Shown: one piece after another, positions 7,217 through 14,824 of the stretch
How positions within the stretch are numbered: position 1 is the first letter of the stretch
Layout of the letters: each line of letters begins with the position of its first letter
Assembly (NCBI GenBank): GCA_003661605.2
Contig: QMWL02000004.1
Location: forward strand, 1 to 20,544
Reading direction: 5' to 3'
Length of the DNA stretch: 20,544 bases
Source: an archaeon
Lineage (GTDB): Archaea > Thermoproteota > QMWL01
Program-made: the position numbers and the translations under genes
Notes under the pieces: model-generated
Database searches by the model: none
Told to the model about the DNA's origin: nothing
What the model saw: the letters and a program-made list of their open reading frames with translations, nothing else

Positions 7217-8395
7217 TCACCACCACTTCCTCTCCTCTAGCAAGCGCGCAGTACGCGATGCTTTCACAGCAGCATACAGACTAAGAATTGCTGCAAGAAC
7301 GGAGAGCGCGGCGGCTGTATAAGGTAGTACGCGATTCCAATCGATTGAGGGGATTGGTGCGATCGTCTCCTCAATGAGGTCTACCGATACTCCTGCCGTA
7401 TAGATTATGGCATCTCGAAGAGGATGCTTGTCGATTCGCTCATTCCAGTATTCGATATACTCAGGTACGAAGTAAAAGGGTGGAGGCATGAGACCTATCT
7501 GTGTAATATCCAGAGTTGACCGATAAGATAGAGTTACTTCAATAGGATGCCATCCCAAACCAGGGAAGTAGACGCTAGCCCAAGCGTGCCATCCTAGGAA
7601 CTCGATGCTATCCCCTGAGTACGCGTAGACTTCTCCTGCAACCCACCTTGCTGGTACTCCTAACCCCCTAAGGATTGCAACGAAGACATCAGCGGCATGT
7701 CGGCACACACCGATGAATCTACCCATGATGACGCGTTGCTGGAGTATTTGGCTTACTGGTAGGCGCTCATAGGGGTAGTCGAACTCAAACGGGTACATAT
7801 AGGCGAAGTTATCCACTATGTAACCAAGTGCAGCAAGCACGAGATCCTTTACGTTGGTGGAGTTGTTTGCACGCAGCCGTACATCTGCAATAGCTGCTTG
7901 AACCGTCCCGTTGCTGTAGTCCCAGATATACGTCTCTGATACATATCTAACATACCGGTCGCCCAGCTCGCGTTGACAGTCCTCTATAGTGCCCGTTAGG
8001 TTCTCTGTAAGGAGAATCGGTTCGGGATATGATACCTCATAGTCAACACTGAGGGAAACCTGAAATATCTGATAGGGATCTACCTCCTTCCTCCACATAA
8101 GCACTAGGAACCCATCTGGATCACCTTCAGGGACTTGATTCATTTGGCAATCAACGTAGGCTATTACCGCTGGAGGAGACGTTCGCGGTGGCTTGCTGAG
8201 GATTCGCGACCAAGAGGACTCCATTAACGTCCACCCTACAGTTACCTCCGCTCGCCTTGACAGGTTGGATCGAACGAAGAAGGTGAATGTTGTTCTAAAC
8301 CTGATAGCCTCCCCCTCTTCTCCTCTTATGTGCACAGGTAGAGGCGCTAGACAGACGACAAGTAACCCCATCACTACTAATACCGCTTGTCGCAC
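7217..8395 (-). CDS. Secreted, C-terminally anchored transglutaminase-like protein
   Basis: This 392-residue protein has an N-terminal signal peptide (residues 2-20, VLVVMGLLVVCLAPLPV core), a beta-rich N-terminal domain, a transglutaminase-like cysteine-protease-fold domain (about 185-300), and a C-terminal membrane helix (about 359-380) with a short basic cytosolic tail. The catalytic Cys is C231 in GVCRHAAD and the His is H270 in GWHAWASVY. The third catalytic position, normally Asp, appears as E286 in GWHPIEV. Asn-x-Ser/Thr sites suggest surface N-glycosylation. Domains of this type cleave or cross-link peptides, and here the domain would act outside the cell. The gene follows the winged-helix membrane protein by about 40 bases but has its own TATA-like box. 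Confidence 0.82.
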   Translation of the reverse strand: MRQAVLVVMGLLVVCLAPLPVHIRGEEGEAIRFRTTFTFFVRSNLSRRAEVTVGWTLMESSWSRILSKPPRTSPPAVIAYVDCQMNQVPEGDPDGFLVLMWRKEVDPYQIFQVSLSVDYEVSYPEPILLTENLTGTIEDCQRELGDRYVRYVSETYIWDYSNGTVQAAIADVRLRANNSTNVKDLVLAALGYIVDNFAYMYPFEFDYPYERLPVSQILQQRVIMGRFIGVCRHAADVFVAILRGLGVPARWVAGEVYAYSGDSIEFLGWHAWASVYFPGLGWHPIEVTLSYRSTLDITQIGLMPPPFYFVPEYIEYWNERIDKHPLRDAIIYTAGVSVDLIEETIAPIPSIDWNRVLPYTAAALSVLAAILSLYAAVKASRTARLLEERKWW

Positions 8396-8414
8396 ACACT
8401 CCTCTCTTCGTAGG

Positions 8415-8422
8415 CTAATAAG
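8415..8422 (-). promoter_or_regulatory. TATA-like box for the transglutaminase-like gene
   Basis: On the minus strand this reads CTTATTAG, centred 23.5 nt before the start codon at 8395. Spacing and composition match the other leaderless promoters in the window. Confidence 0.5.
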
Positions 8423-8435
8423 CTAAGTGTCCCGG

Positions 8436-10304
8436 CTATTCGAAGCCGGGTACCTGAACGGGCTTCCAATACACGAAGCAGCTTGTACCTCTCGCTTCTG
8501 GCTGGGCGGAGAGAAGTCCTATACGATGAAGTACGCGAACTGCTATACCTACCGCTTGCTCATCGAGTCGAGCGTCTTCGGCCAGCTCCTTCAGAGTAAA
8601 CTGCTTGCGTTCTTCAATGAAGTATAGGTAACATGCTGAAAGGTATGTACGACTCAAGTCGCCTCTAACCTCCTCCAGGTAGCCAACAACGCGGCTCACT
8701 CTTTCCTGAGTGCGGCTCTGCTTAGCTTGAATGAGCCCAACTCCTACTCCCAGCAGCACGAAAAAGGCGGCTGCGAGAAAGTCCCATCGTTCGTAGAAGA
8801 GCCACATGAGGCTATCTGCAAACTTTGTTGCTGGCTGCGCTCCCAGAATTCGGTGTGCAATAAGCAGCCCTATGTTGACAACCTCCTCCTTCACCTCCTT
8901 ATACCCCGACCACCGATCTGCAGTTAAGCCAGCATCGTAGAACCTTCCTGATTTTGCTCGAATTGAGATGCGAACCGTTTTTTGCAATATCCCATCCTCT
9001 AGCTTTAAGTACAGTCGTGTTGCCCAGTAGAGAAGCACTTCTCTAGTCCTATACACGATGTAGGTTGCTATTTCTGGTCGAGGTAGTTTGTTCGCTAGAA
9101 CCACCACTCCTGTCTCAAGCACTAAGGGCGGTGGTGTAGGAACGGTGAGCGCCGTTGGTGAGATTCGTGCAGGTGCTACTTCGAAAGCAATGCGAATAAG
9201 CGTATAGTTTTCCGGAAGATCCACACCCACGGGTCTTAGCTCATACACCGTACACTGCTCTATATCCTTCGACCATAGAACCTCTGGGTTATACACTTCA
9301 ACAACGCTCCAGACCCATCGCGCCCCCGTTAGATTGTCGAAAACTCCCCGTGCCTGTCCGGTCGCCGGGTCCACAATCAGTACGGCTTGCTGTTCCGTAG
9401 TTAGTAGCGGTAAGTACACTAGCGCTATGCTTCCCATAACTACTGTAAGGAATAGGAGCGCGCCCAAGAAGTAGCGTTTGCTCGGCCACCGCCACTCAGG
9501 TCCTCCTGCCCAGTACCCGCAGTGAGTACAAGTACCAAGTACAAGAAACGGGTGAATACAAGTCTCTTGCTCGCGCGGGTGTCTTTTTAGGAAAACAGCT
9601 ACAGAAAACAGGGTTACTGCTATTGCGAGGGCAAGTCCCATCAGCCACCATAACGCAGTAATTACGGCTACAGGAAGATACGCACCGAAGACAGCCCCCG
9701 CAACAGGCTTCCCTACGTTATCGCTCAACAGTGTAGACGCAGCGAGCGGCACAATTAACAGAGCCGCGCTGGGAATCCAGAAAGGATTCGCTATCGATGG
9801 TGTTTGTGTTATACTTTGAGCAAATGAAGCCGCAAGCCATGGATCGGTAAATGGTAGTGTCCCTAACGCTAGTAGAGCAGGGTATAGCGCTGTGTGTGTA
9901 CGTCTTCCTAATAACAAGGTAAGCGCTGAAATACTGAGAAGCGTGAGGGAGAACAGGTGCAAAAAGCACCGGTAGGTTGCGTATAGCCCAAACAGGTATA
10001 GCAAAACGGCGGCAAATAAGCCTACACTACCAACTATCGCATCTATTGTATCTACATCCCGTAATGATAAGCAAGCGGCTAAAACAGACCTCCTAAAATA
10101 GAGCGTCGCTACAAAAACAAACGGCACTAACAGCATCAGAACCAGCGTGAGAATGTGCGTTTGCGCTACATTTGCTGCAGCATCCCAGTAAAGAACAAAG
10201 CTCACTGAGAGCGCGATCAAAGCCGCGAGGAGCGGTAGGTGCTTTCTTTCGACGGGAGGCATCCGGTTGCGGGTTCTTGCGTGTTTTAACCTTGTCAAAG
10301 TCAT
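8436..10304 (-). CDS. Polytopic membrane protein with zinc-knuckle-like motif, outer domain and C-terminal winged helix
   Basis: This protein has up to 622 residues. About eight hydrophobic segments fill residues 25-240. A cytosolic CxHPF...CTHC motif (C249, H251, C259, C262) may bind zinc. Another helix (about 278-300) leads to a probable extracellular domain (about 300-505), then a helix (about 509-527) and a linker of about 40 residues. The C-terminal domain (568-622, FTLKELAEDARLDEQAVGIA) looks like a winged helix. I do not recognise the whole protein. The layout suggests a membrane-bound sensor or regulator. The helix pattern around ALYPALLALGTLPF vaguely recalls exosortase/archaeosortase proteins, but no catalytic Cys is in the expected place. 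The ATG at 10304 may be too early: ATG at 10262 (M15) sits about 25 nt after a TATA-like box, and the plus-strand promoter overlaps 10304. The transglutaminase-like gene follows. Confidence 0.72.
   Translation of the reverse strand: MTLTRLKHARTRNRMPPVERKHLPLLAALIALSVSFVLYWDAAANVAQTHILTLVLMLLVPFVFVATLYFRRSVLAACLSLRDVDTIDAIVGSVGLFAAVLLYLFGLYATYRCFLHLFSLTLLSISALTLLLGRRTHTALYPALLALGTLPFTDPWLAASFAQSITQTPSIANPFWIPSAALLIVPLAASTLLSDNVGKPVAGAVFGAYLPVAVITALWWLMGLALAIAVTLFSVAVFLKRHPREQETCIHPFLVLGTCTHCGYWAGGPEWRWPSKRYFLGALLFLTVVMGSIALVYLPLLTTEQQAVLIVDPATGQARGVFDNLTGARWVWSVVEVYNPEVLWSKDIEQCTVYELRPVGVDLPENYTLIRIAFEVAPARISPTALTVPTPPPLVLETGVVVLANKLPRPEIATYIVYRTREVLLYWATRLYLKLEDGILQKTVRISIRAKSGRFYDAGLTADRWSGYKEVKEEVVNIGLLIAHRILGAQPATKFADSLMWLFYERWDFLAAAFFVLLGVGVGLIQAKQSRTQERVSRVVGYLEEVRGDLSRTYLSACYLYFIEERKQFTLKELAEDARLDEQAVGIAVRVLHRIGLLSAQPEARGTSCFVYWKPVQVPGFE
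10283..10291 (-). promoter_or_regulatory. TATA-like box supporting the 10262 start of the winged-helix membrane protein
   Basis: On the minus strand this reads GGTTAAAAC, centred about 25 nt before the in-frame ATG at 10262. It falls inside the longest reading frame, which argues that translation starts at 10262 rather than 10304. Confidence 0.42.
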
Positions 10305-10309
10305 AAAAC
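10302..10309 (+). promoter_or_regulatory. TATA-like box for the bactofilin-like gene
   Basis: CATAAAAC is centred about 23 nt before the ATG at 10329. It overlaps the ATG at 10304 of the opposite gene, so both could be right only if that gene starts further in. Confidence 0.45.
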
Positions 10310-10328
10310 AGCGGGTATCGCTGCTACG

Positions 10329-11330
10329 ATGCCTGAGCTATCTATAGCTCCGGATAGTGAGGCTGTAATATCCGCAGTTGAGCAAGACCTGAAAGTAGGA
10401 GATCGCGCGCGAATTCGTCCTCCTGAAGGTGAGCGTTGGATACGCGTACCAGGTAAGCTCACTTTAGGCAATACTTGCCGAGTTGAGGGGTCTGTCGAAT
10501 GTGGAGAGTTTCACGCTGGCGAAAACTGTGTAGTAGAGGGCGACCTCATAGCAAAACGAGTTCGCGCTAGAGCTTCTCTAGTTGTAGAGGGTAGCCTAAC
10601 CGCCGATGTTGTTGAGATCGATCAGGTCCTCGTCGTAAGGGGCAACCTCTCAGTAGGTGTGCTCTTCTGCAACTCCTCCCTAACCGTTGACGGAGACGTC
10701 AAGGCCCGTGAAATCGTATGCCACGAGTCCGCAGTCTTTAACGGACCTGTTGTGTGCGACATCCTTCACATCGATTCAGGGCTACAGGCAAACAACGGGC
10801 TTAAAGCATCGGAGGTTCGTGTTCACTTCAGAAGCGAGATTCGAGGAGCCACCGAAATTGATCTACTGGTTGCCGATGCAGGATGCACTCTAGAAGGTGG
10901 CTACGTTAAGCGTCTCATCTGCGCTGATCGAGACCTAGTTGTACGCGGGAACATCCGACTCGGGGAGACTTACGTAGGTCGGAATGCTCGATTCGAAGGA
11001 GATGTGGAAGTAGAGGGTAGCTTCCGCGCAGAGCGTCATTTGTATGTAGCTGGCAATCTGATTGCTGGCGGTGAGATCGATACTGGCGATGAGGCTAACA
11101 TTGGTGGAATGATTCGCTCACAGACCTACATACGCATCGGTCCTAGCTCCATCGTAAGCGGTAAGGTGGTTTGTGATCGCGCGGTTCTGGTAAAGCGCAA
11201 CTGCCTGCTACGGGATGTTGAAGCGCGCGTGGTGTACATCGAGAAGGGCGCTGCAGTTGACAACATCCGTGCACGTGCGGTACACATCGAACGCGGTGGA
11301 GTCGTTCGTGGCAGTATAGTCCGCACCTAA
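10329..11330 (+). CDS. Bactofilin-like polymer-forming protein
   Basis: This 333-residue protein consists almost entirely of short beta-helix turns with Gly, Val and Ile at regular spacing, for example VVEGDLIAKRVRARASLVVEG and VVRGNLSVG. This is the pattern of bactofilin (DUF583) domains, here in at least two consecutive stretches (about 35-190 and 190-333). Bactofilins polymerise without nucleotide into cytosolic scaffolds that shape bacterial cells. Archaeal members exist, but their role is less known. There is no signal peptide or membrane helix, so it is cytosolic. It is transcribed divergently from the winged-helix membrane protein, and its TAA shares bases with the stop of the GlcF-like gene. 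A role in cell shape or envelope scaffolding is inference. Confidence 0.75.
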   Translation: MPELSIAPDSEAVISAVEQDLKVGDRARIRPPEGERWIRVPGKLTLGNTCRVEGSVECGEFHAGENCVVEGDLIAKRVRARASLVVEGSLTADVVEIDQVLVVRGNLSVGVLFCNSSLTVDGDVKAREIVCHESAVFNGPVVCDILHIDSGLQANNGLKASEVRVHFRSEIRGATEIDLLVADAGCTLEGGYVKRLICADRDLVVRGNIRLGETYVGRNARFEGDVEVEGSFRAERHLYVAGNLIAGGEIDTGDEANIGGMIRSQTYIRIGPSSIVSGKVVCDRAVLVKRNCLLRDVEARVVYIEKGAAVDNIRARAVHIERGGVVRGSIVRT

Positions 11331-12346
11331 GCTAAGGCCATCCGCACGAGCTCCTCGATCCGTAAGACAGGTACCTCCTCACTTAGCCAGCGATAGCAGT
11401 GTGGGCACGCTGTAACCACCTTTTCTGCAGCACCACGTAGCTGGTTTACGCGTTCTCTTCGAATCAGCTTCGGACCGTCCCCTTCTTGCCGCAGTTCCCA
11501 TCCGCATCCAGCACCACAGCAGAACGACATCGCACCACACCAAGGTTCTGGTTTCACTAAGGTCAGACCCGGTATCTGCCTAAGAAGCGCATCCAGGTCT
11601 TCTCCTGCGTTAAGGTATCTCAATCCAAAGCAAGGTTCGTGAACCACTACCCTCTGATCTACAGGTTTAAGCTGGTGGAGTTTGAGCTTCTCGCTGAGAA
11701 AACGTGGAAGCCACGCTACCTCTAGACCTGCCTCCTTGAGCATGTAAGCACAACCAGGACATGCTGTTACCAGGCGCTTTTCCCTAGGTAGTTTACTGAG
11801 TGCACGTTGCTGATGTTCCCGTAGCAAGTCCTCAAGACCCTCTAGCAGAAGAGGAAGACCGCAGCAAAGCTGTTCTACAACGGAGTAGCTTACGCCAAGT
11901 TGTTTGAAAACCTCCTCAACTACCGCGTACTCTGTACGCTCACAACATCCAGTAAACAAAACAACCTCAACGTCCTCCTGCTGCTCCACACGAGGCTGCT
12001 TCCCATTTATACTGAGACCCTTCTTCAGGTACTCGACCGCAGATCGCTTCTTCTCAGGACCAATACCCTGTCTCCACGCTGATCGCCTTAACCACCGTAT
12101 TACCTTCAGAATTTCAACACCCGAAGGACACTTCACCTCACAAGCCCTACAGCTTACCGAAAGACGCGCTGTAGCAGATGCTTGTGCTACGTCCAGTTCG
12201 CCGCGCAACAGTCCGTAGGCAAGCCCAACTATTGCACGAGGTGTGCAAGTTTCGTTCTCAAATACTCTGTAAACAGGGCAGACAGGGCGGCAAAATCCGC
12301 ACATCGTACATGTAAGGTACTGATGAAGAATTTCGTCGTCGCTCAA
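11327..12346 (-). CDS. glcF: GlcF/HdrD-like Fe-S subunit of a 2-hydroxyacid oxidase
   Basis: This 339-residue protein has an N-terminal ferredoxin-type region and two CCG domains, as in GlcF, LldE-type and HdrD proteins. The first cluster motif is complete (C13, C16, C19, C23 in CTMCGFCRPVCP). In the second motif (63-73) the first ligand is Ser63, followed by C66, C69 and C73 (SVSCRACEVKCP). The CCG domains show LFTGCCERTE...QLCCGLP and HEPCFG...SFCCGAGCG, followed by TACPHCY. It would take electrons from the FAD subunit encoded just upstream and pass them to a quinone or another carrier. The upstream GlcD gene overlaps its start by four bases, so the two form an operon. Its stop overlaps that of the bactofilin-like gene. 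Confidence 0.83.
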   Translation of the reverse strand: MSDDEILHQYLTCTMCGFCRPVCPVYRVFENETCTPRAIVGLAYGLLRGELDVAQASATARLSVSCRACEVKCPSGVEILKVIRWLRRSAWRQGIGPEKKRSAVEYLKKGLSINGKQPRVEQQEDVEVVLFTGCCERTEYAVVEEVFKQLGVSYSVVEQLCCGLPLLLEGLEDLLREHQQRALSKLPREKRLVTACPGCAYMLKEAGLEVAWLPRFLSEKLKLHQLKPVDQRVVVHEPCFGLRYLNAGEDLDALLRQIPGLTLVKPEPWCGAMSFCCGAGCGWELRQEGDGPKLIRRERVNQLRGAAEKVVTACPHCYRWLSEEVPVLRIEELVRMALA

Positions 12347-13806
12347 AGCTTTACCGGATACCGTAGTTTGTAAAGGAAAGTGTCAGGTATTTCCTCAAGC
12401 CCGAGCTTTCCTGGATTCATGATGTTGTTAGGGTCCAGTAGCCGTTTAATCGCGCGCATTAGCTCCAGTTCCCGCGGCTTTCTCAACCTAAGGAAAGGCG
12501 CTTTTGTGAACCCTATACCATGCTCTCCCGAAAGATCCCCTCCTAGGTCTACACACACCCTGTACACATCCCAGCACGCCTTCCACGCTTGCTGCCAAGC
12601 CTCAGGCGATTTTACATCAAAAATCACCTTACAGTGAAGGTTGCCGTCTCCCGCATGACCGTACGTCCCTATAGTAACACCATACCGTTTCGCTATTTCC
12701 GCAAACCGTTTCACCGCCTCAGCTACACGAGATACAGGAACAATCATATCATCTGCAAGCGACGTAGAATACTTACCACCCACCGCTCGGGATAACGACG
12801 GTAGCACCGCCTTACGCCCTGCCCAAAGCCGCGCCCGCTCCTGGGGATCAGTTGTATATTCGAACTGTTCTACACCCTCCTCTTGGCAGATGCGCTTCGC
12901 TTCCTCAAGCGGTCTTTCGGCTTCGTCCGTAGAGAACCCATCGAACTCGACAATAACGATGCCCGCTACCTCCGGTAGGCCCAACTCCATTGCGCGGTTT
13001 ACTGCCTCAATACACGTACGATCCATGATTTCGATAGCAGCAGGTAGAGTGCGCAAGCGCACCAGCCTTTCAACCGCACGCCCCGCCTTTTCAATCTGAT
13101 CAAAGGCCGCTACTGCTGTAGCATAGTGCGTTGGAACGGGTGCTATACGGAGCACTACTTCCGTGATCACACCCAGAGTTCCTTCACTACCCACCATGAG
13201 GTGGGTTAGCGTGTAGCCAGCAGACCGCTTTAACGTACTAGAGCCCAGCGCTACTCGCGTTCCGTTGGGCAGTATGACCTCTAAGGCAAGTACGTGCTCT
13301 CTTGTCGCACCGTACTTTAGTGCTCTACTTCCGCTTGCATTAGTGGCTACCATTCCTCCTATCGTACACACATCTCCACTACCGGGTTCGGGAGGGAACG
13401 CGTATCCATGAGGAGAGAGGGCTCTGTTTAAGTCTGCATATACGACTCCCGGCTCCACGCGCACCCACTTGTTCTCAACGGAGATCTCTCGGATCTTGTT
13501 CATACGGGTTAGGTCAAGAATGCACCCTCCATACCACGCTAATGCGTGTCCACAAAGACCCGTACCTGCCCCACGCGGTACCAGTGGTATCCGATACCTA
13601 TTCGCTAAGTTAACCACCGTCAGAACCTCTTCACGAGTTTCTGCAAGAACAACGACATCTGGCTTTGCAAAGTGTATTGATGCATCGAAGCCGTAAGCGT
13701 ATTTAGATGCTTCATCAGTTAGAACGCGATTGTCAGGAAAGTGGTGACCGAGCTCCGTTACAAACCGATCCAGTCGCTCCTCCCACGTAAACTCCCAGAG
13801 GCTCAA
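12343..13806 (-). CDS. glcD: FAD-linked oxidase, GlcD-type (glycolate/D-lactate dehydrogenase)
   Basis: This 487-residue protein is a full-length FAD-binding (PCMH/FAD_binding_4) oxidase with the C-terminal FAD-oxidase domain. FAD-contact motifs include VPRGAGTGLCGHA, PPEPGSGDVCTIGGMVATNA and MVGSEGTLGVITEV. The C-terminal catalytic part shows GTYGHAGDGNLHCK and GEHGIGFTKAPFL, followed by DPNNIMNPGK. The family oxidises D-2-hydroxyacids such as glycolate or D-lactate, and the sequence alone does not fix which. It is cytosolic or peripheral to the membrane through its partner. The downstream GlcF-like gene starts within its last four bases, so translation is likely coupled. No glcE-like third subunit is present. 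Confidence 0.88.
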   Translation of the reverse strand: MSLWEFTWEERLDRFVTELGHHFPDNRVLTDEASKYAYGFDASIHFAKPDVVVLAETREEVLTVVNLANRYRIPLVPRGAGTGLCGHALAWYGGCILDLTRMNKIREISVENKWVRVEPGVVYADLNRALSPHGYAFPPEPGSGDVCTIGGMVATNASGSRALKYGATREHVLALEVILPNGTRVALGSSTLKRSAGYTLTHLMVGSEGTLGVITEVVLRIAPVPTHYATAVAAFDQIEKAGRAVERLVRLRTLPAAIEIMDRTCIEAVNRAMELGLPEVAGIVIVEFDGFSTDEAERPLEEAKRICQEEGVEQFEYTTDPQERARLWAGRKAVLPSLSRAVGGKYSTSLADDMIVPVSRVAEAVKRFAEIAKRYGVTIGTYGHAGDGNLHCKVIFDVKSPEAWQQAWKACWDVYRVCVDLGGDLSGEHGIGFTKAPFLRLRKPRELELMRAIKRLLDPNNIMNPGKLGLEEIPDTFLYKLRYPVKL

Positions 13807-13833
13807 GCAGCTACTCTCCTACACTACTAACAA

Positions 13834-13843
13834 AGCTTAAGCT
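13834..13843. promoter_or_regulatory. Palindrome AGCTTAAGCT between divergent genes
   Basis: This perfect 10-bp palindrome lies between the GlcD gene (minus) and the 42-residue zinc-ribbon gene (plus). Its centre is 28.5 nt before the ATG at 13867 and 32.5 nt before the start at 13806. It may be a TATA-like site or an operator. A related CTTAAGCTT is at 4426. Confidence 0.35.
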
Positions 13844-13866
13844 CAATTCTCAAACAACCCAGCACG

Positions 13867-13995
13867 ATGGGAAAGCACCGTTACGTCTGTCGTGATTGTA
13901 ACAGAAAGCGCGGTGGCGGGTACTTCTCAACCACTACTGAGGAAAACGTCATGTGTCCCTACTGTGGAAGTCGCCGAGTCGTAAAACTACGTTGA
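13867..13995 (+). CDS. 42-residue zinc-ribbon protein
   Basis: ATG at 13867 begins 42 codons ending in TGA at 13993-13995. The protein has two CxxC pairs: C8 and C11 (VCRDC), then C30 and C33 (MCPYCGSRRVV). It is rich in Arg and Lys. This is the pattern of a minimal zinc ribbon, often nucleic-acid-binding or ribosome/transcription associated in archaea; no specific function can be named. A TATA-like palindrome lies about 28 nt upstream. Its TGA overlaps a TTG that begins the next frame (TTGA at 13992-13995), so the two genes are probably translated together. Confidence 0.7.
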   Translation: MGKHRYVCRDCNRKRGGGYFSTTTEENVMCPYCGSRRVVKLR

Positions 13996-14243
13996 AACCG
14001 CATCACGCTACCGCGCTCTCGGTTGTGCTCGCAGTTTTGTTGTCGATAGTGGCTTTTCGCGTACTGGTTCTCCTCTACGAACTTACCGGTTCTCAGAGCG
14101 CATACTATGCTGCCTTTGCACAGCTTATACTCACGATACTAGCGGTTGTTGCTCTGATAGCTTACTTATACGGAGTGTGGAAAAAGGGAAGCGAGGCTAT
14201 AGAAATCGCTACTCGATCTTTACGCGTCGTCCCTCCGGCTTAG
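13992..14243 (+). CDS. Small membrane protein with two transmembrane helices
   Basis: The frame is open from a GTG at 13953, but that start lies inside the zinc-ribbon gene. TTG at 13992 overlaps its TGA and gives an 83-residue protein starting MKPHHATALSVV, with a hydrophobic helix soon after. Two helices are visible: ALSVVLAVLLSIVAFRVLVL and, later, AFAQLILTILAVVALIAYLY. A charged segment (KKGSEAIEIATRSLRV) ends it. The function is unknown. Coupling to the zinc ribbon suggests a joint role (inference). Its last 35 bases overlap the end of the Hsp20 gene on the other strand. Confidence 0.6.
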   Translation: MKPHHATALSVVLAVLLSIVAFRVLVLLYELTGSQSAYYAAFAQLILTILAVVALIAYLYGVWKKGSEAIEIATRSLRVVPPA

Positions 14244-14787
14244 CGCGCTTCTTGAGCTTTACATCAAGTATACCGTTGCGATAAGCGGCCTTAGCGGAAT
14301 CTGGGTCTACTGGGCACGGTAGATCGACTTCCTTGTAGTACTTACGCTCCTCACCCGAGGCCTTGATTACCAACCTTCGCTCATCCAGCACCCTAAGCTC
14401 GATATCGTCTTTAGACACGCCAGGTAGTTCGGCAATAACACGCACTTCTTCGTCCTCCTCATATACATCTACGATAGGTTCTCTTTCCTCTCTAATCTCC
14501 GGTCGACCGAATCGACGAGGCACTACGTTTCCAAACTCCTGAATCTCCGGTTTTCCATCTGGTCCAATGCGTACTGAGAATCCGTATACGAAGGGTCCAA
14601 ACTCTCGGATTTCTCCATAGGGTGTTCGGCGGGTTCGAACAAGTCCTCTTTCCTCCGCTCCCCGCATCATCTCCTCCATGTAGCGATGCATCTCCTCAAG
14701 CTCTTCCATTAGGTCAGCAAAGATGTCCTCGATGTTGATAAACGGCCAAAACGGTCGCCGCCGTCGCCTCCGTCGCCACTCACTCAT
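14209..14787 (-). CDS. Small heat shock protein, Hsp20/alpha-crystallin family
   Basis: This 192-residue protein has an Arg-rich N-terminus (WRRRRRRRPFWPF), an acidic helical arm with Met residues (about 18-45), and a proline/glycine linker around GNVVPRRFG (86-94). The alpha-crystallin domain spans about 103-180. It is recognisable from VRVIAELPGVSKDDIELRV and from the end motif AAYRNGILDVKLKK. The short C-terminal VKIE may act as the I-x-I-like docking element. These proteins form oligomers that hold unfolding proteins under heat or stress. The N-terminus with GPFVYGFSVRIGPDGKP is typical of archaeal members. A TATA-like box (CCTATTATCT) sits about 26 nt upstream. Confidence 0.9.
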   Translation of the reverse strand: MSEWRRRRRRRPFWPFINIEDIFADLMEELEEMHRYMEEMMRGAEERGLVRTRRTPYGEIREFGPFVYGFSVRIGPDGKPEIQEFGNVVPRRFGRPEIREEREPIVDVYEEDEEVRVIAELPGVSKDDIELRVLDERRLVIKASGEERKYYKEVDLPCPVDPDSAKAAYRNGILDVKLKKRAKPEGRRVKIE

Positions 14788-14807
14788 CGCAAGTGTTGAA
14801 CGAACTC

Positions 14808-14817
14808 AGATAATAGG
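14808..14817 (-). promoter_or_regulatory. TATA-like box for hsp20
   Basis: On the minus strand this reads CCTATTATCT, centred about 26 nt before the ATG at 14787, in the 37-base gap after the preceding gene. It fits a leaderless archaeal promoter. No heat-shock operator can be assigned. Confidence 0.5.
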
Positions 14818-14824
14818 TTAACCT

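Noticed and set aside
8427..8627. 66-residue plus-strand frame at the 3' end of the winged-helix protein gene
   Set aside because: It is antisense to the winged-helix domain and lacks any recognisable feature.
13953..13991. Longer N-terminus of the small membrane protein from GTG at 13953
   Set aside because: It would overlap the zinc-ribbon gene by 43 bases; the TTG at 13992 that overlaps the TGA is more plausible.
14625..14645. GGGTTCGAAC resembling a tRNA T-arm
   Set aside because: It lies within the Hsp20 coding region and no matching acceptor, D-arm or anticodon arm is present.
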